DNA from: Adineta vaga
Lineage: Eukaryota > Rotifera
Assembly: GCA_021613535.1 (NCBI GenBank)
Contig: CP075496.1
Location: forward strand, 1,612,001 to 1,676,000
DNA length: 64,000 nucleotides
Reading direction: 5' to 3'
The position numbers and the translations under genes were made by a program. The notes beneath the pieces are model-generated. The model was given only the letters and a program-made list of their open reading frames with translations, did no database searches and was not told where the DNA came from. Shown one piece after another: positions 11,300 to 22,647 of the stretch (its first letter is position 1; each line of letters opens with the position of its first letter).

Positions 11300-11598
11300 A
11301 GTCAAATATTAGAAGAGAAAGAAAAACAACATTGAAAGAAAGAACAAGAGAAAATAAAGGAAAAAAACGAAGAAAAAACCACATCTATTTGTTTTTTTCG
11401 TATTGTTGCTACCAGGGAGATCTGAGCAAAAAAGAGTTTTATTGAAGTTTCATCGATATAACCTTACCTTGATATAGATCAATTAGCATAGAAAGATGCA
11501 GTTTTTCTCGCTCTATCGATTGCTAAAAAAATAGTTTTTTCAAAGCCTATTTATAAGGAAAAAAAGAGGCTTCGCCACTACTCTTGGAATGTCCTAAG
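11300..11598 (-). repeat. Right 299-bp terminal inverted repeat
   Basis: Inverse of 10551-10849, followed by the TA target site at 11599-11600. Confidence 0.9.
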
Positions 11599-11600
11599 TA

Positions 11601-12248
11601 TAAAGTTTAGAGATCATATTGTGCTCAAGATTGTTCAAAAGTATAGATAAAGATTCTGTATATCTATTCAAAGATTTAGAAATCCGAAGATCTTTCTTAA
11701 AATTTGGATATTTTAAAAAAGTTTTTCAAAACATTTCATTTGATCAGATTTATCTTCTGAATGTAAAACTATCTTTATTTTGTTCTTAAAATTTCCCGTA
11801 CTGAATTTTCTGATACTTATCATTGTGGTTCTCGAATTTTTCTTTTCAAATCTTTTATTTCTTTATTTTATGAAAATCAAAATCTTCTCTTTAGAATCTT
11901 TTTCTTCATTAACCACTCATTAAAATTTCACAACAACAACGAAATCACCAATGAAAATAAAACCAAGTAAATATTTATTCAAATTTTTATAAAATCAAAA
12001 ATCAAAATCTCAGATCATTTAATTTTCAATTTTTATTTTTCCAAAATTCAATTCACAAATAAAGTATCAAAATTTCTTTTCTTTTTATTCTCAAAAGAAT
12101 TCAAAAGTTTATTTCTTTTCGATTATTCAAAAAAAACATTTTCATTTCTTTGGTTTTTTGAAAATTTTGAGAATTTTCAAAAGATTTTTATTTCATTCGA
12201 TAGAAATCAAATATTTCACTTGCTTTTTCTTTTCTTTTCTTCTTTTAG
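11601..12248. other. AT-rich spacer before the NHL gene
   Basis: Very AT-rich. A pyrimidine-rich tract ending in TTTTAG at 12,241-12,249 looks like a splice acceptor for the NHL gene, but I cannot place an upstream exon. Confidence 0.5.
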
Positions 12249-13150
12249 AAATGAAATTTCAACAAAATGGAACCATTGTTGCAGGAGGAAATGGAAATGG
12301 AAGTCAATTAAATCAACTCTCTTTTCCTGCTGGAATCTTTGTTGATCAAAATAAAAACATTTTCATTGCTGATTCTTTGAATCATCGGATTATTGAATGG
12401 AAATCGAATGAAAAACAAGGAAAAATTATTGCTGGTGGAAATGGAGAAGGAAATAGATTGGATCAATTGAATTATCCAGCAGATGTGGTTGTTGATCAAC
12501 ACAATCATTCAATCATCATTGCTGATGTTTTGAATAGACGAGTAATACGATGGTCAACAGATCATAAACAACAAGATATTCTCATTGAAAATATTCATTG
12601 TGCTCGTTTAACGATGGATCAACATCGATTTCTTTATGTTTCTGATTATGTGAAGAATGAAGTGAAAAAATGGAATTTAGATCAAATTAAGAAAAATCAA
12701 CAAGGGATATTAGTTGCTGGTGGAAATGGAAGAGGAAATCAATGAAATCAACTCCCCACTCCTACTTTCATCTTTGTTGATAAAGATCAATCGATCTATG
12801 TTTCAGATTGGAGGAATCATCGTGTAATGAAATGGAATAAAGATGCTCGAGAAGGAATTATTGTAGCTCGTGGAAATGGTCAAAGAAATAATCTCAATCA
12901 ATTGAATGGTCCACAAGGATTATTTGTTGATGAATGGAATCAAATCTATGTGGCAGATTTCTGGAGTCATCGGATAATGCGATGGTGTGAAGGAGATCGA
13001 GAAGGTGAAATTATTGTTGGTGGAAATGGTGGAGGAAGTGAATTAAATCAATTGTATTATCCTCATGGTTTATCATTTGATTTAGAAGGAAATCTTTATG
13101 TTTCAGATAATGGAAATCATCGAATAATTCGATTTGATAAAATGAATTGA
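12249..13150 (+). pseudogene. NHL-repeat beta-propeller gene with one in-frame stop
   Basis: Six NHL blades can be read, each with the pattern VAGGNGxGNxLNQL..P.G.FVDQ...Y(V/I)AD..NHR(V/I)..W. A complete six-bladed propeller is therefore encoded. A TGA at 12743-12745 interrupts blade 4 exactly where its neighbours have the Leu of NQLNQL; the frame then continues without shift to the stop at 13148-13150. Such secreted or cytosolic NHL proteins form large families in bdelloids. Either this copy is dead by one codon, the stop is read through, or the base is an error. The start is uncertain: the first in-frame ATG after the probable acceptor is at 12251. Confidence 0.75.
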
Positions 13151-13627
13151 AACGAATTTTGAACAAAAACTGAAACAAATCAAGAAAAAGAAAAGAAAAG
13201 AATTTTTCGTTTAATTATTTCAAAAATATTTCCATGAAGAATAATTTTCAAAAGTAAGAAAAATCAATTGATTTGAATTTCGAAAGAATCTCAAAGATTT
13301 TTTATTAAATAAATATTTGAAAATCTTCAATTAGGTATTTCTACATCATTTTCATGAACAAATTCTCTTGAATTATTCATTAAAATATCATTAGATGTTT
13401 AGAAACGTGTGAATAAAAAAACTAAAATGGAATATTGATTAAAATATACCTTTGATTTTCCCTTTAATGAAACGAAAAATATTTTGTTTAATCGAGTTTG
13501 ATATGTTGAGAAGATTCTAAATGAAATTATTTATACTTTGTTTTTTTCATGTATTTGGATCAGAAAGTTCTAAAAAGTATTTAATCACACTTATGAACTG
13601 AAAGAATTACTTTTAATATTATCTTTT
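13151..13627. other. No gene seen
   Basis: AT-rich 3' flank of the NHL gene. Confidence 0.5.
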
Positions 13628-14322
13628 TACTAGCGGGCGTACCCGCTGGCAAATAAGAAATATCTATGTCGAACATCTCACGTGTTGAAAAGCTGCAGCA
13701 AAGAGAAAAATCAATAGACTTCGAGTTTGTACTCTTGCAGTCCTAATTTTTCTCGCCGTACATCGCACAGAACGACAGTTTCAGTTATAGCTCTTTATGC
13801 AAAAGAGTTACCGAAGCTGATTTCTTCCTCAAAAATGATTAGAATTTCCTCTTTCTCTGATATTCATCCTCCACTCCACCTATTTATTCGTCGATCTCTT
13901 TCTCACTTTCACGTCATTTCATGTCTTATATTCTTCGAATTCATCCACCCTCAACATTTATCTTAATCTTTTGAAATTCTGTAACGCTATTGGTAAGTTT
14001 CGTAGGTTACCTGTAGCATGCAAAGAACTATCATAGGGGTAGAGAACACGTGAATTGTTATCTATGAGCGTTCAGACGGCCTTTGGCCGCCTTCGCTACT
14101 AACCCGCTGCAATTTTTGAAATGCTGCAATCCTATTGGTCAGTTTCATCGCTAACCTGTAGCAAGTGCAGGATTTAGTTTTTTTCGAAAAAAGTTAGATG
14201 TCGACCTTCCCCTAGGTCTGGAGAACAATTGTAGAAAGTTTCGTGATGATAGCTGTTACAGGGGCTGAATTCATAGCGAACAGACAAACAAACAGACTTT
14301 CTTCTTTATATATATAGATTAA
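13628..14322. repeat. Putative dispersed repeat, about 0.7 kb
   Basis: Differs in base composition from its AT-rich flanks. It opens with a small hairpin (AGCGGGCGTACCCGCT, 13634-13649) and closes with ACAAACAAACAGAC followed by a TATATATATAGAT tail, an end style common in invertebrate non-autonomous repeats. Inside, two imperfect direct copies of a roughly 40-base unit (CTATTGGT.AGTTTC ... ACCTGTAGCA) occur near 13,980-14,020 and 14,125-14,163. No protein coding. Class undetermined. Confidence 0.5.
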
Positions 14323-14742
14323 TTAATCAATAAAATTGAAAAGATTTCAAAAGAATTCATTTTTCGTTGTGAATTTTAATGATTTTGTTAAAAATAAAAG
14401 GTGACCCTAGTCGAACATCTTGCAAGCAAGATATTGGGTACAGATATTTCAATTATCTTGTACATAAGATCTTGCCTGATGATAATCGAGATCTTAACAA
14501 GAAATATTTTCTTTTATTTTCATTATATAAGATTAAACTTTACAAAAAAAAATACGTATTATTTCGAAAATTTGTACAAAAATCTTTACATTTGAGTTTT
14601 AAAAGCAAATTACATAATAACACATACACAAAGAATATATACAATACAAAATTAGAAAAACAATAATTTGAAATTGTTCAATTGAGTTGATTGTCACCAT
14701 ACATTTTAGAGATAGATAAGAACACGATGACGAATAAATAAC
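14323..14742. other. No gene seen
   Basis: AT-rich spacer; the two overlapping open frames here have no recognisable content. Confidence 0.5.
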
Positions 14743-15530
14743 GCTCGTCGAGGCTCACTCGCTTTACCCTCGACTGAAGGGTAAAGAAATATATACACAG
14801 CCTATTTGAACTAAAGAGCTTCTCACTTCCGAACGAACTATTTTAGACAAAAAACTTTCTAGGATCAATCGATGAATGATCTTACATACACTTTCTCATC
14901 AGAGTCCTTCTCAGGTATGTCTTGTATTATTCCAAAACCTTTGAAACATCAAGAGTCTTGATTCAGTCATCTAATTGGTTACATTTATAAATCGTTTTCA
15001 AGACTAACGGCTATTCGTTCGTCGGCCTCCCTCCGGTCGGCCACTCACGGTCAGCCGTACCGGTCCATAGTCTCTTCTCCACTATTCTCAATATGTTTAA
15101 TTACGTTTTTAATTTAGAGAGCAAATTCATCTGTTACTTATCACATCCGCCTAAAACGATCCTTCTCATATGATCCTTTTGTCAGTCAGAAAAAAGTCTT
15201 TCTCATTTTTAACCACAAAGGAATGAAGCTTGCTTTAATCTCGATCCTCCATTACCCCTTCTCAATCAACATCCAGCCTCAAAACCACTTTCAAACCACG
15301 TTTTATGAAGTTTCGAGCATTTTCAAAAAAATGTTCTTTTGACCTTCCCTTCCCCCACGGACATCACCCCCTCCCCCTTCCACTAACCTCAAGCCTCAGG
15401 ATCGTTCCCAAAAGAAGTTTAATGAAGTTTTGAGCATTTTCTCAAAAAATGCTTTTTTGACCTTTGACCTTGACACAGACAAACTAATTTTTTTTTGTAT
15501 GACCCTCCTTTCAGTCGAGGGAATAAGAGT
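14743..15530. repeat. Second putative dispersed repeat with short inverted ends
   Basis: CCCTCGACTGAAGGGT near 14,767 pairs with an inverted CCTTTCAGTCGAGGG near 15,508-15,522. The interior holds a GC-rich palindromic patch (CGTCGGCC...GGTCGGCC, about 15,020-15,045). It also holds two imperfect direct copies of a GAAGTTT.GAGCATTTTC...TTTTGACCTT unit (about 15,305-15,345 and 15,420-15,465). No coding sequence. Probably a non-autonomous transposon relic. Confidence 0.5.
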
Positions 15531-16029
15531 AGTCAAAAAAGAGAATTAACATGAGTCTTTTTAGTTTCATCATCACTTCTTGATGTATTTCCATAATTAG
15601 AAATCCTTGTATTACGCAATGTTCATGATTCTGATGTGAATGATCTTCTAACTTATATGTCATCTATTATAATAAGTACGAGAAGAAAAGTATTCATAAA
15701 ACATATTAGTCAATTCGTTAGAAAGAAATAATCAGATATTACATAGGTGAGAGATTTCATCTTCTGGTCACCCTCACCCTCTAGATATGACCACGTTATT
15801 CATAGTAATTTAGTTGATGCGCCACGGAGTTTACGAGAGATCCACGCGGAATTGACTTTATCCCCATTTACTCTTTTACCATCTTAAATGAAGAGGGCTC
15901 CCTGAATCATACGAGAAAAAGTTATTTTCACATGGTATTATAATTATTTAATTGAGATAGATTCGAATACCAATGATTTCATCGATTTATAACGATCATT
16001 TTTTTTTCTCGTTAGAATCTCATATAATT
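15531..16029. other. No gene seen
   Basis: Mixed-composition spacer between the repeat block and the downstream flank of the cystatin gene. No coding content recognised. Confidence 0.45.
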
Positions 16030-16235
16030 TAATTCATATACAGTTATTCGATCGATCAATTCAATAAGACGTTTACAAAATTTTCTTTTTCTATTCGTTA
16101 ATCAACGTTAAACGAACAACTTTAGATTACTAATGATTTACATCTTTATTTATTTGTAGACTATGAGTAAAATATCGAATAATTCAGAATAAGATAGATG
16201 AAAAAAAGTAGTTTTTTTTTGTTTTGAATATGAAA

Positions 16236-16761
16236 TTAAAAATGACCGACATTTTCAGTTGAACAATCAAGTAATTTTGCATGAACAGAGACTTGTTCTG
16301 CTTTACCATGTGTATCTTTTTGCCATGAAACATGATAAACACGAGCAGTCGCATATTTTTTCTCAGGTAATTCGACCTAAATAAAATGAATTTTTGAAGA
16401 AAAATCAAGAAAGTTCTTTTATTTACTTTGAAAAAATAGTTTAGTCCAGCGACAACTTGAGTTGAAACTTGAACAGGTTTTAATTTAAATGTTTTTGGTA
16501 CATTGAATTGATCTTGAATCTTCTTTTCCAAATGTTCTTTATACTAAATATATAAATGTTTAGCTAGAAAAGAGAATGTTAACTCTTTTGCTTTCTTTAC
16601 CATATCCCAGATTTTTAAATCTTCATCATTGACAGGTCGAAGATTACCAATACCACCACAAAGAAGTCTAAGAAATCCAATGATAAATCAGATTAATTCA
16701 CTAAAACTTTCACTTACGGTTGAGCTGGTTGCGTTGATTCATGTGTTGGTGCAGTCGACAT
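16236..16761 (-). CDS. Cystatin (stefin type) cysteine-protease inhibitor
   Basis: Four exons on the minus strand (16718-16761, 16601-16667, 16427-16543, 16236-16376) join in phase to 122 residues. The protein has the stefin hallmarks: an N-terminal Gly segment (LCGGIGNLRP), the QVVAG first hairpin loop in VSTQVVAGLNYFFKV, and an HVSWQ-like segment further on. There is no signal peptide, so it should act in the cytosol against papain-like cathepsins. It is longer than vertebrate stefins (about 98) because of an extended N-terminus. A dead copy lies at 5.8 kb, and flanking DNA is shared by both copies. Splice joins are clean GT..AG. Confidence 0.88.
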
Positions 16762-16989
16762 AGTTTTTCGATCTACAAAAAAGACAACACATTAAAATCT
16801 TCGGATTTAAGATTTTCAATTGATGCAGACAATACAAGTATGATGAATAGTAAATTGTGAATAATAAAAAGAAGAAAAGTCACCTGGAAAACGAGTTTTG
16901 AATAACCATTTATATTCACATATAAAGCAAATGGTTAATGGGGCAATCCATTTCCGCCCACCCTCGTCTTATTCATCAACCTCACCCAC

Positions 16990-17540
16990 CCTTCAATTCT
17001 TTCCTCTTTCTGTATATATAGATAGGAAAACAAGTACTACAGAATGTATATACTAATAGACGAACCATATTGAAATTTGACGAGAGATGGATGGGTCTAC
17101 GTGTTTTATTTTTCTCATATGATTTAAAAAGGAAATTCAATGTTTTTAAGACTTCTTATCAGAAAGTTTGTCAATTATTAACGATACATCGGACATCGTC
17201 TCGTCTAATATGAAGACATTTTTATCAAATGTAATACAGAAAGAAAGATGTTTATCCTTAGTGATAATATCTGTATATATTTATCCATTCAATCATATAG
17301 GCGATGAAAGAAACAAACTGGTTGTTGCTTATTTACGTCTTTTGTTACTCTAATAGTCAAAAAATTGAATGTTAATTGTGGTTTATTAAATATAGATGGC
17401 GCTAATGTTCAGTCTGATAGATGATATGATGAAGAGAAGATGAATGAAGGTTTTTACCTGAACAATTGTTTGAGTTATGGTTTCTTTGTAAAAGCAACAT
17501 GAAGAACTAGAAATAAGAATAAATAATCTTAGGATATAAA
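16990..17540. other. Spacer between cystatin and BBS7
   Basis: Divergent promoter region for the minus-strand cystatin and plus-strand BBS7 genes. The small open frame at 17,168-17,353 has no recognisable content. Confidence 0.5.
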
Positions 17541-20500
17541 ATGCTTGAATTACAATTAAATCGTGTTGATTATCTTAAAGTAAAAAAGCTTGTCATTCAT
17601 TATCATTTGAAATCATTTTCTTTGTTTTCAAGACTATTTCATCCGTTACTACAAAATGTATGCGATTACTACCTCGTGAAAATGTCAAAAAAGATACTCA
17701 AAAAGTAGAAAAATTTCTTCGTTTTTTTGATTTATAATTAATTCTATATCTTTAGATTGCATTAGGTGAAAGTAATGGAACAGTTCAATTGTTTTCTATT
17801 CGAAAAAAAGACACGGCCGTAATTCTTTTGTTTTTAAAATCAATAAAATTCATAAAGATTTTTTCTTTAGGCGATTTTTAAAACACCGCTCGGTAAACGT
17901 ATTAGTCGAGTTGAACTTGGTGGTCGTGCTGGTGAAATAACAGATCGAATATTTGTTGCAGCTGAAAGTGAAGTCAAAGGTTTTTCTAAAAAAGGTAAAC
18001 AATTCTATGCATTTGATACGAATATCAGCGATCCAATTCGATGCATGTAAGTCATTCATTAAACGATTTCATTTTGTAATTCTTATAAAACAAAACACAT
18101 AGGAGTATTGTTGGTTCAAGTTTATATACATGTACGGAGACAACATATACACATTATGTCGAATCAAGAGAAGCGGATACAGTTACATTTGCAGCAAAAA
18201 TGAATGATATTGTTGTTTTACCTCTTCCGATCCAGCCAATGGCAGTTGTTGCTTGTCAAGATCGATTATTAAGACCAATAAATGTAATTAAATAATATTC
18301 AAATCAACAGATGAATTTACTCTTCTGTTTTTTTTAGAAATCATCGGTGTTATACGATGCTGAAGTACCTGGTATTCCAACAACTTTAATTCTTTCGAAT
18401 AAAAATGGAGGTAAATATAAAAAATAAACAAAACATCTAACAATTATCTGCTCTTAGGTCCGACAAAAAGTGAAGTTGTTTATGGAACGTCAGATGGTCG
18501 TTTAGGTCAACTTGAAATTGGCAGGTACGTTTTTTCCTATAAAATCATTCATTCAAATTAATCTTCTGTTTGAAATGGTATTTATAGTATCTCAGCAAAT
18601 ACAAAATGGGAAATAGCAAATCCAAAACATTTATCTGGTATTAGTGCTATTGATTTCTATGATATATTAGCGGATGGCGTACCTGACATGATCGTTGCAC
18701 GTGAAGATGGCACTGTTGAAGTGTACAATTTTGAAACAACTGATGAACCAATTCTAAAATATACATATGTAAATTATCATATTCTAAACTAATCTTTGAA
18801 TACTTATGTTTATTTATTCTAGAATGGAACAGAAAGTATAACTAACATAGAAGGTGGAGTCGTTGGTAATTCAAATTATGATGAATTAGTTTGTTGTACA
18901 TATCAAGGTTGATGAATTTCGTTTTTAATTTTCTAATAATTTAATTCATTTCGGATTTATTTAGGTTGGGTATTTGGTCTGACATCACAACCATTACAAA
19001 ATGAATTAGGCGGAGAAGTTGTTACAGCACAGAATGATGATTTAAAACAACGAATCGATGATTTAAAGTAAGAATTGAAAATCTTTGTCGAAGAAAAGGA
19101 CAACTTCTTTTTATAGAAATGAAGTCGATGAATTACAAAGAAAATTAACGGTAGCACGTGAACGTTATCAAGTTGCAATTAATTCGGATACACGTGCATT
19201 GTCAACTATCCGAGAATTTCGTGTTAATGATCGTTTTGAATTGAATCGTGATGATGCAACCTATAATCTTACGATTGAAAGCGAAGTTCCTATTGATAAT
19301 GTTCTTTTACAATGTGATGTCATTTTGGATATACTTGACGTTGAAAAGAATTCGGCTGTTATGAGTTTCAGTGATTGTGATCCAAAAGTAAATCAAATCA
19401 ATTATTTATTTCCATAAAAACTTCTTCTTTTTTCCAAAAGGATAACAACGCTGTTCTCGTTACCTATCGTTGTCAAATGAATACAACACGTTTAGAAATG
19501 CATGTACGAACAATTGAAGGTCATTATGGTACATTACAATTATATATAACATCAAAAATTCAACCGCGATGTTCAATGCTGCGACGACATACAATTAAAC
19601 CATTATCATTACATCAAAGAAGTTCATCAGCAGTTGATCCAAATAAGTATAAGCAAAAAAGTTAGATTTGATTTGGAATTAAGAAGTTTTTTCTATTGAT
19701 TAGGCGAATGAATACAATGAAAATAACAGGATCATTTAGTTATGCAGAAATTCATTCGTGGATACAATTTTGTCTTGCTGATGTTCCCGAACGACCACCG
19801 ATCGATAAAGAAAATCGATTAGTCTATACAAATATCTTTTTACATACACAATTGGAATGTATATACAAGTAAATATCAAATATTCAACTTATTAATTTAG
19901 TTCTTCTATAGAATGTTATAATATCATTAAGTTTAAATGAATGTTTTTCTTCCTATTAAGACAATTAGATGAGATAATTCTCTCTCGAGGAAGACTAATC
20001 TTTGAATATAATGGCTATCTGTTTTTATCATTTTAGACAAGATGAAGCAATATTTCGTTCTGAAAATGTCTCAACTATATCGATTCTCAAAGATATCATG
20101 AGTAAGAAAGCAACTGAAAAGAAAATCGTTCTCGATATCTCTTACGGTAATCCTCATCACTCTTGTTCTTTGATTCCGAAAAAAACGCCTCTCCTTCTTT
20201 AGAATTAAGCAATGAAACAATTGCTTTAACTCTCGGGCAAATCCTTCCCATGATTGCACATTACAAAACATTAACTGACAAATACAATTTAATCGAACCA
20301 TTGAAAGAATTAGTTATGGATGGATCATCTGATGATGTTCTTACACCTGAATATCGACAAGTTTTAACCGATGCCAATGCTATTAGTGAACAATATAAAC
20401 AAACACCCGTACATTTAAATCGTTTATGTAGTATGGTTGCAGATTTATTTATTGATAAACATAAATTTGAAGGAACAAATGTCAAAGCAAAAATACCCAT

Positions 20501-20570
20501 ACTTTTCGAAAAACTTAACACAACGTTTACTCAACCACAAATTTTTATAGATTTTTTTAATTCATTATAA
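17541..20570 (+). CDS. BBS7: BBSome subunit BBS7
   Basis: About 15 short exons with introns of roughly 50 nt. The joined product matches BBS7 along its length: it begins [12 protein letters not shown], then a beta-propeller with [11 protein letters not shown] and [28 protein letters not shown] and a [14 protein letters not shown] blade. A coiled coil (about 19,030-19,180) and a GAE-like domain with DNVLLQCDV and [12 protein letters not shown] follow. The end has [22 protein letters not shown] and [20 protein letters not shown]7 is part of the octameric BBSome that carries membrane cargo into and out of cilia. One intron (19,869-20,036) is longer than the rest. All joins I checked keep phase, so the gene looks intact. 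The start is set by agreement with the conserved N-terminus. Confidence 0.95.
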
Positions 20571-20603
20571 TTATTATTATTGTTGTTGTTGTTGTTGTTG
20601 TTT
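20571..20603. repeat. TTA/TTG trinucleotide microsatellite
   Basis: Short TAT run turning into seven TTG units, directly after the BBS7 stop codon and before the 3' end of the convergent GPCR gene. Confidence 0.85.
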
Positions 20604-20641
20604 CTTTTCCTGTTGTGAAATATTTTTCTGCAAAATAGAAA

Positions 20642-21629
20642 CTATTCGCGAGATTTTCGAATGAATTTGTAAATAATTATAGGTCGATGTTTTCGATGAA
20701 CTAGTGTTAGAGATGAATTTCGTACGGATCGATTGAATTTAAATGTTAACAACATTGTTAGAGCGAACGATAATGAAGCAAATAATAAAATAATCTTTTG
20801 TGCATAAGGTACAACAGTAACATGTAAATGTTCGAGAATAAAAAAGATTCCACAAGGAAAATAAGAGATTATTAAGACAAGGATTATGAGAATGATACGT
20901 TGCATTGGACAAATAATATGTGTACTTGATAAACGTCGTTGTCGATTAGTTTTCCAATGCACTTTAATATGATATGCAATGGATAGATGTAAAGTAACTA
21001 TGAAAAGAACAGGAATTCCATATGATATTATGAATAAATAACTAAAAAGTGTAGTATTAGAAAATGAAATTTGACAAATAAAACTTCCTGTTTGGTAAAT
21101 AATCTTTCCACTAAGGATTATTGGTAACATTAAACATGGTGAAATTAACCATTGAATAACAATGATTTTTAAATAGAATTTCATTGAATGAAGTGATGTC
21201 TGTAGAGAATGAACAATTGTAATAAAACGATGATAAGTTTGAATACTAAACTCAAGAAAAAAATCCGGAATTTGATGTTCAATTGATCTTTCACTTTTCT
21301 ACTTACCAAAGTGAATAATTCAATGCAATCATTGTTATTAACATACATATATTTCTTACAATACAAGCTTGATCTTGTTGAACAATACCTGTTATATCAG
21401 TTTTCAGCATATGAAATGCATCCCAAATAATTGTTATAGCTACTAATAAACCACATAGACATGAATTACTCGAAAGAGTATTAATAATTGTACGTAATTT
21501 CTTCTCTCGTAGTATCAAGAAAACAAATGTTAATCCAATAAAGATTGTTATCAAATTGAATACAATAATCAAACTATCATTGATAATATACCATAGAGGA
21601 AAACATTGACTCTCCGATTTGTTATACAT
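20642..21629 (-). CDS. Rhodopsin-like G-protein-coupled receptor
   Basis: Two exons (21307-21629 and 20642-21245) join in phase to 308 residues. Seven hydrophobic segments are spaced as in class A receptors, beginning with WYIINDSLIIVFNLITIFIG. A CLCGLLVAI helix follows, and a TYHRFITIV sequence sits at the cytosolic end of helix 3 in the place of DRY. A polybasic loop precedes helix 6, which contains IISYFPCGIFF. Cys residues before helix 3 and in the second outer loop could form the usual disulphide. The ligand is unknown; short orphan receptors of this kind form large families in bdelloids. It converges on BBS7. Confidence 0.8.
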
Positions 21630-21954
21630 GATGTTCCTATAGAATGACTGCTCTCAAAAGTATCGGCTTATTTTTTATATGAAAAATTTGTTTTTCAACT
21701 TGAAGATGAGAAGAGAACATTAGTGATAAAAATAAATACCAATGCATGTCAAGTAGAATTTTCAAGAGATAATTAGATCCGATATGAAATATTCTTCGAG
21801 GAAAACATCAATATTATCAAGATTAGTAAGATAGTTGTTGATTAAATCTCGACGATGATTTCGTCGGAAAGATGTTGTTCTTTTTTTATTTCAATTCTTG
21901 TTAACCCAAATCGACTCGGATACAAAAACAAAGGAAAACAAAATGTTTGTTCTT
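21630..21954. other. Spacer between GPCR and eL13
   Basis: Holds the upstream region of the GPCR gene and the 3' end of the eL13 gene, both on the minus strand. No extra gene. Confidence 0.5.
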
Positions 21955-22647
21955 TTATTTTTCTTTTTTGGGTTTCTTTTCATCTTCGGCAGCTTGTTTA
22001 GCTTTCTTTTCACGTAGACCAATTAAACGAGCATCAGCACGAGCCATACGAATAGCTTGAAAAGCTTGGAATTTCGTATCAGTATCATTAACTGGTCGAG
22101 CTTTTTCACGTATGAGACGTTGTTTGATTGGCATAACACGTTGTTTTTTCAATTGAACAGCCAATTTGATTTCTTCAGGTTTAGCATCGGTCTTCTTTGG
22201 TTTATCGGCATTCAATGGGAATAAGATAAGTTTGCCAAGATATTGTTTCAAACGTTGGACATTAAGCTAGAAAAGAAAATATTGATGATATTGTCAAGAT
22301 AATTTTCGATTGAACATTACTTGGAAAGCTTCAGTTGATTTATTTCGTCGTCGATGATCAACGGCAATTCCGATTGTTCGAGCATAGGTTGGATGAAGAC
22401 CAGCAGCACGGATTTCGTCCAAAGAAAATCCACGTCCAGAACGAACTTTCATGTTATAACGACGTGTTGTACCGCGAACAACTGGACGTAGTGAACCTTT
22501 GGCTGGTCGTGGAGCAACGCGTTGAGCTTTAGTTAAACGTTTTTGATGACGACGTGTTTTACGACCTGGTTGATCAAACCATGTACGAACATGTAATTGC
22601 CACTTTTTATGAAAGTGAGCATTTGGGATAACGTTGTTATGTTTCAT
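21955..22647 (-). CDS. RPL13: 60S ribosomal protein eL13
   Basis: Two exons (22321-22647 and 21955-22266) give 212 residues, close to human 211. Conserved landmarks are [74 protein letters not shown] and, in exon 2, [17 protein letters not shown] and [12 protein letters not shown]. The lysine-rich end is typical. It is a structural protein of the large ribosomal subunit. It is arranged head-to-head with the anoctamin gene, about 0.9 kb away. Confidence 0.96.

Larger units (their letters stand above)
10551..11598. mobile_element. Tc1/mariner-type element with 299-bp perfect inverted ends
   Basis: The element begins CTTAGGACATTCC and ends with its exact inverse, and is flanked by TA on both sides (10549-10550 and 11599-11600), the target duplication of Tc1/mariner elements. 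The two arms (10551-10849 and 11300-11598) are 299 bases each and I found no mismatch comparing them base by base, which suggests recent movement. The 450-bp core contains a broken mariner-type transposase N-terminus on the minus strand, so the copy is non-autonomous. The open frame on the plus strand (10964-11335) runs into the right arm and is judged spurious. Confidence 0.88.

Noticed and set aside
10964-11335. Plus-strand frame of 123 residues inside the TIR element
   Set aside because: It is antisense to the mariner transposase remnant and runs into the right inverted repeat.
13628-15530. Possible CRISPR-like or tandem array from repeated units
   Set aside because: Only two imperfect copies of each unit, different spacing, and a eukaryotic context; dispersed-repeat internal duplication fits better.
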